From NCBI GenBank assembly GCA_002492525.1, contig DKZA01000039.1, positions 62,001 through 126,000 of the forward strand: 64,000 nucleotides of DNA, given 5' to 3'. This document shows positions 25,899 through 34,234 of the stretch, piece after piece; the first letter of the stretch is position 1, and every line of letters begins with the position of its first letter. The notes beneath the pieces were generated by a model, which saw only the letters and a program-made list of their open reading frames with translations, was not told the DNA's origin and made no database searches. The translations under genes and the position numbers were made by a program. Origin of the DNA: Lachnospiraceae bacterium UBA7086. GTDB lineage: Bacteria; Bacillota; Clostridia; Lachnospirales; Lachnospiraceae.

Positions 25899-26294
25899 TT
25901 AAAGCCTTCCGCTTTTGTACATACCTGCCAGTTTATGCAGGTTCGCATAATATAACCGCAGGCTCTTTCTGGCCCTTCTGTAACGGAATGAGTAAACCAA
26001 ATAAGAAATAAGCGCATAAACGCCCACTGTCTTTAAATACGTAAACAAAACGTCCTTCGCAAATTCCAGAAGATCCATCTTATAAATTTCCATCATAAAA
26101 ACTTCAAAATCATAAAAAATGTACATAGCAAAAACCACTACAAATGCGATGGTTGCACTTATAATGGATTTGAGCACCTGCCATCCTATGTAATCACTCC
26201 GAAAATAGCTGCCTATGGCCACATTCTTCTTACCTTCGTTAGCTTCATAAGACGCCATCTGGGTCATCAGGATGATTCTCTCTTCGTTTAACAT
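25899..26294 (-). CDS. Small two-helix membrane protein of unknown function
   Basis: A 131-residue protein with a soluble N-terminus (about 1-40), two hydrophobic segments (about 42-66 and 84-106) and a basic C-terminal tail with FRYRRARKSLRLYYANLHKL. No known family recognised. GGAG six bases before the ATG at 26294 sets the start. It is packed between the YvyF-like gene and the polytopic membrane protein with gaps of about 25 and 12 bases, suggesting one operon. Confidence 0.65.
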   Translation of the reverse strand: MLNEERIILMTQMASYEANEGKKNVAIGSYFRSDYIGWQVLKSIISATIAFVVVFAMYIFYDFEVFMMEIYKMDLLEFAKDVLFTYLKTVGVYALISYLVYSFRYRRARKSLRLYYANLHKLAGMYKSGRL

Positions 26295-26319
26295 ACAAGT
26301 CTCCAATGTCCGGCCGGAT

Positions 26320-26727
26320 TTAATTTAAGAAACGCATCTTCGGATTTTCTTTCACATCCTTTTTCGGCTCAGGTTTCTTAACTTCCGGTTTTTTAATACT
26401 GCTATTCAACTGATTCGCCATTGAATTTTTACACTTAGCGCAGAACCGCCCTGTCAGAATTACGGCGCCGCAGTTTTCACATGTCAGTGTAATCCCGGAT
26501 TCTGAACTGAGTTCCAGACGTTCTTCCCGAAGCCACTGGTGAATCTGATTCGTAGATACTTCACATGCCTCGGACACCTGCGGAATCGTTGCGTGTGCAT
26601 TATCGCGGATATATGTCTTAACTTCCTGAAATTTTACTTCCAGTGCTTCCCTGCAAGCCATACAAAGTGGCGGTCCGGATACATAGTTAAAAAGATTTCC
26701 GCATTTTCTGCAATTTCTTACGTTCAT
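26320..26727 (-). CDS. YvyF-like zinc-ribbon, flagellar-operon type protein
   Basis: A 135-residue protein. CRKCGNLFNY and CMACRE form a first zinc site, a helix-turn-helix-like part follows (VSEACEVSTNQIHQWLREERLEL), then CENCGAVILTGRFCAKCK forms a second zinc site, and a Lys/Pro tail. This is the layout of YvyF, encoded between comFC and flgM in Bacillus. Here comFC is also the upstream neighbour, 62 bases away. YvyF function is poorly known. Confidence 0.8.
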   Translation of the reverse strand: MNVRNCRKCGNLFNYVSGPPLCMACREALEVKFQEVKTYIRDNAHATIPQVSEACEVSTNQIHQWLREERLELSSESGITLTCENCGAVILTGRFCAKCKNSMANQLNSSIKKPEVKKPEPKKDVKENPKMRFLN

Positions 26728-26789
26728 ACTTTATCCTCCTGCTGACAAATTTTATAGTTAACGACATTAGAAATTTCGTTCCCTATAGT

Positions 26790-27512
26790 TCATGCACCCC
26801 TGCCTACGGCAAGTGTCATAAAATAAATTCGTTCTACCCCCGCTTTTCTCAATTCATAACTCATGGCATCTATAGTGCTTCCCGTGGTATAGATGTCATC
26901 AATAATTATAATCGTACTTAATTTTACATCATTACGGCAGATTTTGAAAGCCTTTTTCAAATTATTTTGTCTCTCTCTTACAGATAAATCTTTCATAGGG
27001 GCTGTTTTATGTACTCTCATGATCAAATTTGATACCACAGGGATGCCTGTCTGCACAGAAAGTTCCCTTGCAAGCACCTCCGCCTGGTTATATCCTCTCT
27101 GATACCTTCTGCTTTTGTGAACGGGCACGGGCACAAATGCATCGGCATGACATTCCTCTATAAATTCCCTAAGCTTCCCCGCCATACAATAAGCATAATA
27201 TGCCGCATACTCCTGCCGTCCCTTGTATTTAAAACGATAAAGAGAGTCAGCAACACTCCTATATTCAAAAAGCGCCCTCCCCCTGTCAAACAGATGTCTG
27301 TGCGCAGTACAGTCACGGCAGTATTCCTGTTCCTCCTGCACAAGCGGTTTGCCGCATTTAAGACAGCAGGGCTGCCTGATATACGCAAAGGTCTGTTCAC
27401 ACGAAGCACAGACAAGGCGGCCAAAAGGGGCGACTGGACGGTCGCAGACAGGACACCGCCTGGGAAATAAAAGATCCAGAATAAGATCTCGAAGTGATTT
27501 TATGTAATTCAT
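26790..27512 (-). CDS. comFC: ComF-family amidophosphoribosyltransferase-like protein
   Basis: A 240-residue protein: zinc-binding N-terminus (CPVCDRPVAP, CASCEQTF, CLKCGKPL, CRDC) and a phosphoribosyltransferase domain with SRRYQRGYNQAEVLAREL and the PRPP motif IIIIDDIYTTGSTI. ComFC is needed for DNA uptake in competent Firmicutes but is widespread in non-competent ones. I choose MNYIKSLRD at 27512 because AGGAAGG lies upstream; the longer frame begins with a GTG lacking a site. It follows recD2. Confidence 0.9.
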   Translation of the reverse strand: MNYIKSLRDLILDLLFPRRCPVCDRPVAPFGRLVCASCEQTFAYIRQPCCLKCGKPLVQEEQEYCRDCTAHRHLFDRGRALFEYRSVADSLYRFKYKGRQEYAAYYAYCMAGKLREFIEECHADAFVPVPVHKSRRYQRGYNQAEVLARELSVQTGIPVVSNLIMRVHKTAPMKDLSVRERQNNLKKAFKICRNDVKLSTIIIIDDIYTTGSTIDAMSYELRKAGVERIYFMTLAVGRGA

Positions 27513-27569
27513 AATAAAATTATTCCTTCCTGAAACCTCTGCCGCGTCCTCCCGAAACACAAAACAAGT

Positions 27570-29816
27570 TCACGATGTCTCCTGGGGTATCATCTCCCTG
27601 ATCCGTTCCGAAAGACCGGTGAAGCGGCGGTTTTGGTAATTATTAGCCACCATTTCCCGAAGGGTTTCTCGGCTCCCCAGAATGGTAACACAATTTTTGG
27701 CACGTGTCACGCCGGTATAAAGCAGATTCCGGTTAAAAAGCATACGCGGCCCGGAAAGAAGCGGCATGATTACCGCCGGATACTCACTGCCCTGAGACTT
27801 ATGGATGGTGACGGCGTAAGCCAGCTCTACTTCATCCAGCTGGGCATATTGATAAGTCACACGACGGTGCTCATCATATTCAATCACCACTTCACGGGAA
27901 TACTCATCAATAGATAGGATGATGCCTATGTCCCCGTTAAAGATACCGCTTCCTTTATCAATAGGAATTCCGTAGCTGCTGACCACTTCCCATTCCAGCT
28001 GGTAATTGTTCTTAATCTGCATCACTTTATCCTGTTCCCTGAAAAGCGTATCTCCTACCTGACACTCCTTTTTCTCTGGAGATGGCGGATTAAGATATTT
28101 CTGCAAAATACCGTTTAAGACTTCTACGCCCAGTTTACCTTTCCGCATAGGCGTCAGCACCTGAATCTCATAGGACTGTGTTCCCACATAAGGCGGCAGT
28201 TTATCTAATATCAACTGTATCATATGTTTATAGATAACATCTGTGTCATTTCTTTCCAGAAAAAAGAAATCTCTGCTTTTGTTATCCAGCACCAGTTCTT
28301 CTCCCCCGTGAATCCTATGAGCATTTAGTACAATGTCGCTTTCTTTGGCCTGCCGGAATATCTTCTCCAACACCACCGTCTCAAAACGGCCGCTCTGCAT
28401 CAGATCCTGCAGCACCTGCCCCGGCCCTACTGAGGGAAGCTGGTTTACATCTCCCACCATAATCAGTCTTGTTCCCACCGGGATTGCCTTTAAGAGTGCC
28501 TGAAAAAGGAAAATATCCACCATGGACATTTCATCTACAATGATCACATCCGCCTCCAGAGGATTCTCCTCATTTCGTTCAAAACGGGCCGTCCTGGCCT
28601 CCTCGGAAACTGTCCCATTCAACTCTAAAAGCCTGTGAATCGTACGGGATTCATACCCTGTAGCCTCCGTCATACGCTTGGCTGCCCTGCCTGTAGGCGC
28701 CGCCAGAAAAATATCCATCTTCTGCGATAAAAAGTATCGTATGATAGCATTGATCGTAGTGGTTTTCCCTGTGCCGGGACCTCCAGATAAAATAAAAACA
28801 CCGTTTCGTATACACTCAAACACAGACCTCTTTTGCAACTCGTCCAATTCTATTTCAAGTTCTGTCTCTACCTGATCGATCTTCGACAAAACCGCCGTCT
28901 CTTCGGCAGGTAATAATTCCTCTGTAATATTAAGGTCATGCAACATCTTTGCGCAATTTAATTCCGCATAATAATAGTTGGAAGCATAGACTTTACGTTC
29001 TTTCTCTCCGGCTTCCGGCATTTTAATGACCAGCTTCTTATCCATCGCCAGATTCTGCAGCTGAGGCTCCAGCAATTCCGGTGCGATCTCCAACAACTCT
29101 CCCGCACGCGCAAGAAGCCTGTCCTCCGGCAGATAACAGTGTCCGTCCGCACCAGCCTGCTGCAGCGTATAAAGAATACCGCTGCGGATGCGATAGTCGG
29201 AATCCGTATGGATGCCGATCTTTGCCGCAATCTCATCTGCAATCCGAAAACCAATACCATGAATATCTTCCGCCAGACGATAAGGATTTTCCTTCATCAC
29301 CCCATACAGATTCAAGCCGTAAGTCTCATAGATCCGGATAGCCAGGGTATTGGATATTCCGTACGCCTGTAAAAAAGTCATGGCCTCTCTGGCATCCCTT
29401 TTCTCATAAACTATAACCGCAATCTCCCGTGCCTTACGGACGCTGATTCCCTTCACTTCGGCAAGGCGTTCCGGTTCCTCCTCGATAATACGATAGGTAT
29501 CCGCGCCAAACATCTTCACAATTCTTGCCGCCAGAGCTTCTCCCACACCCTTTATGGCACCGGAACCCAGATAACGCTCTATACTCACCACATCATCCGG
29601 CGGCAGTATTTTATAATGCTCTATTTTAAACTGCCTGCCGTATACCTGATGGGTGATATAGGTTCCCTGGGCCTCAATGGTTTCTCCCTGATCCATGGTC
29701 TTAAAGAATCCCACACAGGTAATCTCTTCTCCGTCGTTAATCAGATTTAAAACTGTGTATCCATTATCATTATTCCGGTATATAATATGCTCTATAAACC
29801 CTTTGATCGTCTCCAT
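27570..29816 (-). CDS. recD2: RecD2-type ATP-dependent DNA helicase
   Basis: A 748-residue helicase. The N-terminal OB-like region is followed by helix-hairpin-helix repeats (about 95-210, with AIKGVGEALAARIVKMFG), Walker A LSGGPGTGKTTTINAI, Walker B VIIVDEMSMVD, and the C-terminal LAYAVTIHKSQGSEYPAVI. RecD2 is a 5'-3' helicase acting outside RecBCD in replication-fork and mismatch repair. The start METIKGFIEH (29816) is the family start; the frame is open to 29888. A terminator lies upstream. Confidence 0.94.
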   Translation of the reverse strand: METIKGFIEHIIYRNNDNGYTVLNLINDGEEITCVGFFKTMDQGETIEAQGTYITHQVYGRQFKIEHYKILPPDDVVSIERYLGSGAIKGVGEALAARIVKMFGADTYRIIEEEPERLAEVKGISVRKAREIAVIVYEKRDAREAMTFLQAYGISNTLAIRIYETYGLNLYGVMKENPYRLAEDIHGIGFRIADEIAAKIGIHTDSDYRIRSGILYTLQQAGADGHCYLPEDRLLARAGELLEIAPELLEPQLQNLAMDKKLVIKMPEAGEKERKVYASNYYYAELNCAKMLHDLNITEELLPAEETAVLSKIDQVETELEIELDELQKRSVFECIRNGVFILSGGPGTGKTTTINAIIRYFLSQKMDIFLAAPTGRAAKRMTEATGYESRTIHRLLELNGTVSEEARTARFERNEENPLEADVIIVDEMSMVDIFLFQALLKAIPVGTRLIMVGDVNQLPSVGPGQVLQDLMQSGRFETVVLEKIFRQAKESDIVLNAHRIHGGEELVLDNKSRDFFFLERNDTDVIYKHMIQLILDKLPPYVGTQSYEIQVLTPMRKGKLGVEVLNGILQKYLNPPSPEKKECQVGDTLFREQDKVMQIKNNYQLEWEVVSSYGIPIDKGSGIFNGDIGIILSIDEYSREVVIEYDEHRRVTYQYAQLDEVELAYAVTIHKSQGSEYPAVIMPLLSGPRMLFNRNLLYTGVTRAKNCVTILGSRETLREMVANNYQNRRFTGLSERIREMIPQETS

Positions 29817-29889
29817 GTATATTCTTGCTCTCTCCCCTGCCTGCCAGTGTGACAGACTTTCTGGCCTCACTGAACATCTGCCCTGCATA

Positions 29890-29920
29890 CAAAAACGGAC
29901 TGCCTTTCAAAGCAGTCCGT
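29890..29920 (-). terminator. Terminator of the mbl-flhO-flhP-flgJ-like operon
   Basis: On the minus strand ACGGACTGC (29912-29920) and GCAGTCCGT (29895-29903) form a perfect 9-bp stem, followed by TTTTTG. It lies about 20 bases after the stop of the rod-binding protein gene. Confidence 0.9.
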
Positions 29921-29940
29921 CACATTCTCTATAACTACTG

Positions 29941-30291
29941 TCAAAGATTGTAGTTGCGTTTCGCCTGTTCATATAACATTTGCGCCAGGGAATTAGAACC
30001 CTGAGAAGCGGTTTGCTGTGAAATTTCCTGAACGAAAGAATCTTTAAAGAAATCAACCATATTGGAGGCGTAGCCGTCATCATCTTCGCCAAAAAGATCT
30101 ACACTCTTTTGCATTTCCTTGTAGACCTGCTCCCAAAGATAAGCCTCGAATTGTTTACAGGCATCAAACAGTGCCTCATTTTCTTTGGTCTTAGCTGTCT
30201 CCTCAAGCTGTTTTTGCAGATTTTCCGTGGCAACACGGTTTGCATCCGTCATATAATCTGTATAATTGGATAATCCGGTTAAATCGCTCAT
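29941..30291 (-). CDS. FlgJ-like rod-binding protein
   Basis: A 116-residue protein with the rod-binding (FlgJ N-terminal) pattern: KENEALFDACKQFEAYLWEQVYKEM, FKDSFVQEISQQ and NSLAQMLYEQ. No muramidase domain is present, as is usual in Firmicutes. It should help assemble the flagellar rod through the wall. GAGGA eight bases before the ATG at 30291 sets the start. It is the last gene after mbl, flhO and flhP, separated by a hairpin-rich 160-base gap. Confidence 0.85.
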   Translation of the reverse strand: MSDLTGLSNYTDYMTDANRVATENLQKQLEETAKTKENEALFDACKQFEAYLWEQVYKEMQKSVDLFGEDDDGYASNMVDFFKDSFVQEISQQTASQGSNSLAQMLYEQAKRNYNL

Positions 30292-30326
30292 AATTGTGTC
30301 CTCATGTTGTGGAGTTAGTAAAATCC

Positions 30327-30444
30327 GCAGTGCACACTCGAAAACCTTCGGTTTTCTTCGTTCGCGGGCTTTCGCCCTATTAAAATGCAATCTGCCAAAT
30401 TCGCCTGCAAGCAGTCGATTTGTCAGCTTACATTTTAGCACTGC
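30327..30444. repeat. Hairpin-rich palindromic element between flhP and the flgJ-like gene
   Basis: GCAGTGC (30327-30333) pairs with GCACTGC (30438-30444) and AAAATG/CATTTT nest inside. Within it lie short hairpins with tight loops, GAAAACC-TTC-GGTTTTC, GGGC-TTTC-GCCC and CTGC-TT-GCAG. It may be a mobile palindrome or an mRNA processing element. Confidence 0.5.
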
Positions 30445-30451
30445 TCAATGC

Positions 30452-31270
30452 TTACCGCTTCAGGTTGTTAGCTACTTCCAGCATGGAATCGGAGGTGGTG
30501 ATGGATTTGGAGTTCATCTCGTAGGCACGTTGTGCTACGATCAGGTTAACCATCTCATTTGCCACATGCACATTGGAGCCTTCCAGGTAACCCTGGACGA
30601 TTCTGCTCTTCTGTACTTCTGCATTGGTATCCTCATTGATAACACGTCCGCTGGCATCAGTCACTGCAAAGAGGGTGTCACCCACTCTGTTTAAGCCGCC
30701 CGGATTGCTGAACTGGTAAGTACCAATCCTGATTCCGATAGGCACCGGGCTGTTTGTTTCGTCCGGATAACAGATCTCCCCGTCTTCAGAGATAGATAAT
30801 CTGCTTGCCACATACGTTCTGTTCAACAAAATGGGACGCGCCTGGGAATCAAGCACCGGCAAACCGTCCGCATTGGTCAGCGTCATACGGTTATCACTGC
30901 CGATTGCCCATGTAAAATCACCGTTTCTTGTATAATAGTTATTGCCGTCTTCACCCCGTACCGCAAAGAACCCTTGCCCTTCAATGGCAAAAGCCGTATC
31001 ACTGTCAGGATCCAGAAGACTGCCCTGGGTAAAGATGGAATTGATGGAGGAAGTACGCACGCCAAGTCCCACCTGGGAACTGGTCGGTTTCGGATCTCCG
31101 TTGGCCGTTGTAGTAACCGTCTGAAGATTCTGATACAATAGTGACTTAAACTGTGCAACCTGTGCCTTGTACCCAACGGAATTGACATTGGCCAGGTTAT
31201 TGGCTATCGTATCTACGTTTGTCTGCTGTGCGTTCATGCCGGTCGCGCCCGACCATAAACTTCTAACCAT
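30452..31270 (-). CDS. flhP: Flagellar rod protein, FlgG/FlhP type
   Basis: A 272-residue flagellar basal-body rod family protein: N-terminal MNAQQTNVDTIANNLANVNSVGYK, the central IEGQGFFAVRG and the C-terminal YLEGSNVHVANEMVNLIVAQRAYEMNSK region (here split by helices). FlgG forms the distal rod. Its position after mbl and flhO matches the B. subtilis order mbl-flhO-flhP. Expressed with the neighbours. Confidence 0.93.
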   Translation of the reverse strand: MVRSLWSGATGMNAQQTNVDTIANNLANVNSVGYKAQVAQFKSLLYQNLQTVTTTANGDPKPTSSQVGLGVRTSSINSIFTQGSLLDPDSDTAFAIEGQGFFAVRGEDGNNYYTRNGDFTWAIGSDNRMTLTNADGLPVLDSQARPILLNRTYVASRLSISEDGEICYPDETNSPVPIGIRIGTYQFSNPGGLNRVGDTLFAVTDASGRVINEDTNAEVQKSRIVQGYLEGSNVHVANEMVNLIVAQRAYEMNSKSITTSDSMLEVANNLKR

Positions 31271-31295
31271 TTTTTACCGCCTCCTGTACACTTGC

Positions 31296-32153
31296 TTAAT
31301 TCAATCTGCCTATCTGACTCACTGCCTGATCAAGTGTGTCATCATATGTAGTAATCACTTTCTGATTACTCTCGTATTGTCTCTGTAATGTTATCATATT
31401 AACCATCTCTGTCACTACGGAGATATTGGACATTTCCAGATAACCGGCATAAACCTGCGATACCGGCTCTATCTCTTCAGCACCTTCGATGGTCTGGAAA
31501 TAATTTTCTCCGAAGCGCTCCAGATAATCATAATTTTCAAAATCCGTAAGGCCTATGGTTGCTACCATCGCCCCATTCTGAGTAATGTTGCCGTTCCGGT
31601 CAATGCTCACCGGCAGCTCCGTCTCCATCCTGATCCGGCGCCCATTCTGATCCAGCACGAAATCTCCGTCCTGGGTCACCAGATATCCTTGTAAATTCAT
31701 GGTAAAATTACCGTCTCTCGTATACTTCGTGGATGTTTCTCCTGCCTTATTGGTATATTCCACCACAAAGAAACCTCTGTCAGAAATCGCCAGATCCAAA
31801 GGATTCCCCGTCTCTTTGATGGGGCCTTCCGAATAATCCACATAATTTTCACCGATCTTAACGCCCAGATTTAATCCGGTTCTCCTGACCCTGCGCTCCA
31901 AATAATCCTCATTGTCCGGATTATTCAGTTCATTCTGATCCACAGCCCTGTTTCTGGCAAGCGGTCTGGGAAGATTTCCGGGCTCCGACAAATCTTTAAT
32001 CTTATAAGCCAGCACATTATCAAACGCCTGACTCGTAGTACCTTCTTTTTTGAATCCATTGGTTGTGGAATTTGCCAGATTGTTTGCCAGCACATCCATT
32101 CTGTGCTGTTCATTAAGCATCCCCGTATACGCCGTATACAATCCCTTAAGCAT
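31296..32153 (-). CDS. flhO: Flagellar rod protein, FlgF/FlhO type
   Basis: A 285-residue basal-body rod protein: TGMLNEQHRMDVLANNLAN at the N-terminus, LAISDRGFFVVEY in the middle, and a C-terminal YLEMSNISVVTEMVNMITL. It is related to, but distinct from, the FlgG-like protein downstream, fitting a proximal rod role (FlgF/FlhO). The 25-base and 18-base gaps to its neighbours support one operon. Confidence 0.92.
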   Translation of the reverse strand: MLKGLYTAYTGMLNEQHRMDVLANNLANSTTNGFKKEGTTSQAFDNVLAYKIKDLSEPGNLPRPLARNRAVDQNELNNPDNEDYLERRVRRTGLNLGVKIGENYVDYSEGPIKETGNPLDLAISDRGFFVVEYTNKAGETSTKYTRDGNFTMNLQGYLVTQDGDFVLDQNGRRIRMETELPVSIDRNGNITQNGAMVATIGLTDFENYDYLERFGENYFQTIEGAEEIEPVSQVYAGYLEMSNISVVTEMVNMITLQRQYESNQKVITTYDDTLDQAVSQIGRLN

Positions 32154-32171
32154 CTGTATTCCCTCTCTTTA

Positions 32172-33164
32172 TTAATCCTCGCGGTATCCCGCCAAAAATT
32201 CCACATACTTACCGGTGCCGATCGCCACAGCCGTCATAGGATCTTCTGCCGTCATCGTATTGATACCGGTCTTGGCTGCGATCAAATCTTCCAGTCCACG
32301 TAAAAGACTGCCGCCGCCTGTGAGAACAATTCCTCTGTCTGCAATATCTGCTGCCAGCTCCGGCGGTGTCTTCTCCAGAACGCTGTGTATCGTCTCCACA
32401 ATCTGAACAGTCGTCTCATGTAAAGCTTCCTCAGTCTCCTCGGAAGAAACCTTCACAGTTCTGGGAAGTCCTGTTACCAGATTACGTCCTCTGACATCCA
32501 TATAATCTACTTCCGGCCTTTTGAAAGCGGAACCAATCTTAATCTTTAAATCTTCCGCTGTCCGTTCACCGATCAGCAGGTTATGTTTCTTACGCATATA
32601 ACGAACGATTGCCTCATCAAAATCATCCCCGGCAATCTTAATGGAGGCACTGACTACCGTACCGCCCAGAGAAATCACCGCGATATCGGATGTACCGCCG
32701 CCGATATCAACAATCATATTGCCGCAGGGCTTAGAAATATCAATACCTGCACCAATCGCTGCCGCAATGGGTTCCTCAATAATAGATACCTCTCTGGCAC
32801 CTGCCTGGTATGTCGCATCCTCCACGGCTTTCTTCTCCACCTCAGTAACACCGCTTGGTACACACACCGCGATACGGGGTTTCCGGAACGTTTTCTTTCC
32901 CAGAGCTTTCTGAATAAAATACTTCATCATTTTCTCTGTGACCTGATAATCCGAAATAACACCCTGTCTCAAGGGTCTTACCGCCACAATATTTCCCGGC
33001 GTCCTGCCGAGCATCAGACGCGCATCCTCACCTATCGCCTTAATCTTATTGGTATCTCTATCAAAAGCTACAACAGAGGGCTCTTTTAAGACAACGCCCT
33101 TTCCCCTGATGTATACTAAAATACTGGCTGTTCCTAAATCTATTCCAATGTCCGTGTACTGCAT
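32172..33164 (-). CDS. mbl: Actin-like rod-shape protein of the MreB/Mbl group
   Basis: A 330-residue bacterial actin with DIGIDLGTASILVYI, VDIGGGTSDIAVI and GIVLTGGGSLLRGLEDLI. It polymerises under the membrane and guides lateral wall synthesis. I use mbl because the following flhO and flhP copy the B. subtilis mbl locus, away from mreCD. A possible promoter (TTGACA at 33220-33225, TATAGA at 33199-33204 on the minus strand) has a short 15-base spacer. Confidence 0.9.
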   Translation of the reverse strand: MQYTDIGIDLGTASILVYIRGKGVVLKEPSVVAFDRDTNKIKAIGEDARLMLGRTPGNIVAVRPLRQGVISDYQVTEKMMKYFIQKALGKKTFRKPRIAVCVPSGVTEVEKKAVEDATYQAGAREVSIIEEPIAAAIGAGIDISKPCGNMIVDIGGGTSDIAVISLGGTVVSASIKIAGDDFDEAIVRYMRKKHNLLIGERTAEDLKIKIGSAFKRPEVDYMDVRGRNLVTGLPRTVKVSSEETEEALHETTVQIVETIHSVLEKTPPELAADIADRGIVLTGGGSLLRGLEDLIAAKTGINTMTAEDPMTAVAIGTGKYVEFLAGYRED

Positions 33165-33198
33165 TTACCTTTGATCCCCTTTCTCATCCCTTGGTCTC

Positions 33199-33225
33199 TC
33201 TATAATAATTTCCAAATACTGTCAA
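33199..33225 (-). promoter_or_regulatory. Possible promoter of mbl
   Basis: On the minus strand a perfect TTGACA (33220-33225) is followed after only 15 bases by TATAGA (33199-33204). The spacing is shorter than ideal. Confidence 0.45.
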
Positions 33226-33324
33226 ACTAAACAATCATACAAATGTCATTTCACAAAAAGCGCAGTATGCTGGATATATTATAACCTAATGAAATGGTTT
33301 TTCAAAGGTTTTTATTATTTTTTT

Positions 33325-33379
33325 TGAAAAAATTAAAAAACGCCAAAAACAGAACGGTTCCCTCCGTCCTGTTTTCGGC
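33325..33379 (-). terminator. Terminator of the PAP2 gene
   Basis: On the minus strand an imperfect 16-bp stem (33364-33379 with 33342-33357) is followed by GTTTTTTAATTTTTTC. It lies about 70 bases after the PAP2 stop. Confidence 0.8.
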
Positions 33380-33446
33380 ATCCGTGCCTTTTTCAAACTA
33401 TTTATCGGCATATCTGTCTGATTCCTTAACCCCATAGAATATATTT

Positions 33447-34007
33447 TTATTCGCTTTCCGATGTCTCTGGCGAAATCTTCCACAACCTTCCAACAATCCA
33501 CTCTGCCACATAACTGATCACAATACCGCTGATTATTCCGAACAGCACGTCACTGGGATAATGTACGCCCACATACAGCCTCGAAAGGGAAATGACAATT
33601 GCAAGAATCAATGCGGGCACACCATATTTCCCTGGGAGTCTGCGGAACATAATACACGCCGCCGCAAAGGCACATCCGGAATGTCCCGATGGAAACGAAA
33701 AATCTGTGGGCTTTTTTACCAAATATGTAAGTCCCTCTATCACTTCATAAGGTCTGGTCCGGGCTACCAGATTTTTTAAAATAATATTATTGATAAGCAA
33801 GGTGCCGATAAGCGCTGCCGTCAGCATACATCCCACTCTTCTGGTTCTGGGAAATGCCAGCAGAAGGATGGTAAGCAAAATCCAGATTGCCCCGTTATTG
33901 CCAAGCGTTGTGACAACTCTCATGATTGGGGTCAACAAAGGGTTCCTCAAAAACTCCTGAATGAAAAGCAATATGCTGCCATCCAGATGCAGTAATGATT
34001 CTATCAT
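33447..34007 (-). CDS. PAP2-family membrane phosphatase
   Basis: A 186-residue protein with about five membrane helices and all three PAP2 motifs: KNLVARTRP, FPSGHSG and SRLYVGVHYPSD. Such enzymes dephosphorylate undecaprenyl pyrophosphate or phosphatidic acid. The start at 34007 (MIESLLHLD) has AAAGGA upstream and removes an unlikely N-terminal extension. It is alone between two terminator or hairpin regions. Confidence 0.9.
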   Translation of the reverse strand: MIESLLHLDGSILLFIQEFLRNPLLTPIMRVVTTLGNNGAIWILLTILLLAFPRTRRVGCMLTAALIGTLLINNIILKNLVARTRPYEVIEGLTYLVKKPTDFSFPSGHSGCAFAAACIMFRRLPGKYGVPALILAIVISLSRLYVGVHYPSDVLFGIISGIVISYVAEWIVGRLWKISPETSESE

Positions 34008-34137
34008 ATGGACCGTCCTTTCCGAAAATGATATATTATATTTTACCATAAACATACATATCCCGGCAGATTTTTTGGACAATTCGAGTTGAAAAGCCAT
34101 TTAACTTTTACTATAATAAATCGAGCAAAGCACAAAA

Positions 34138-34195
34138 GTAATTTGCTTCGCAAATAACTTTGCGAGATCCGCTCCGCGGACTCGGATATGCGGAA
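34138..34195. repeat. Tandem short hairpins upstream of the glycoside hydrolase gene
   Basis: ATTTGC-TTC-GCAAAT (about 34140-34155) is followed by ATCCGC-TCC-GCGGA with CGGAT. The same style of tight-loop tandem hairpins occurs at 30327-30444 and, in larger form, at 35784-35912. Confidence 0.5.
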
Positions 34196-34234
34196 GCTAG
34201 AGAAGCGCAATTTATTGAAGAAAGGGCCCAGGCA

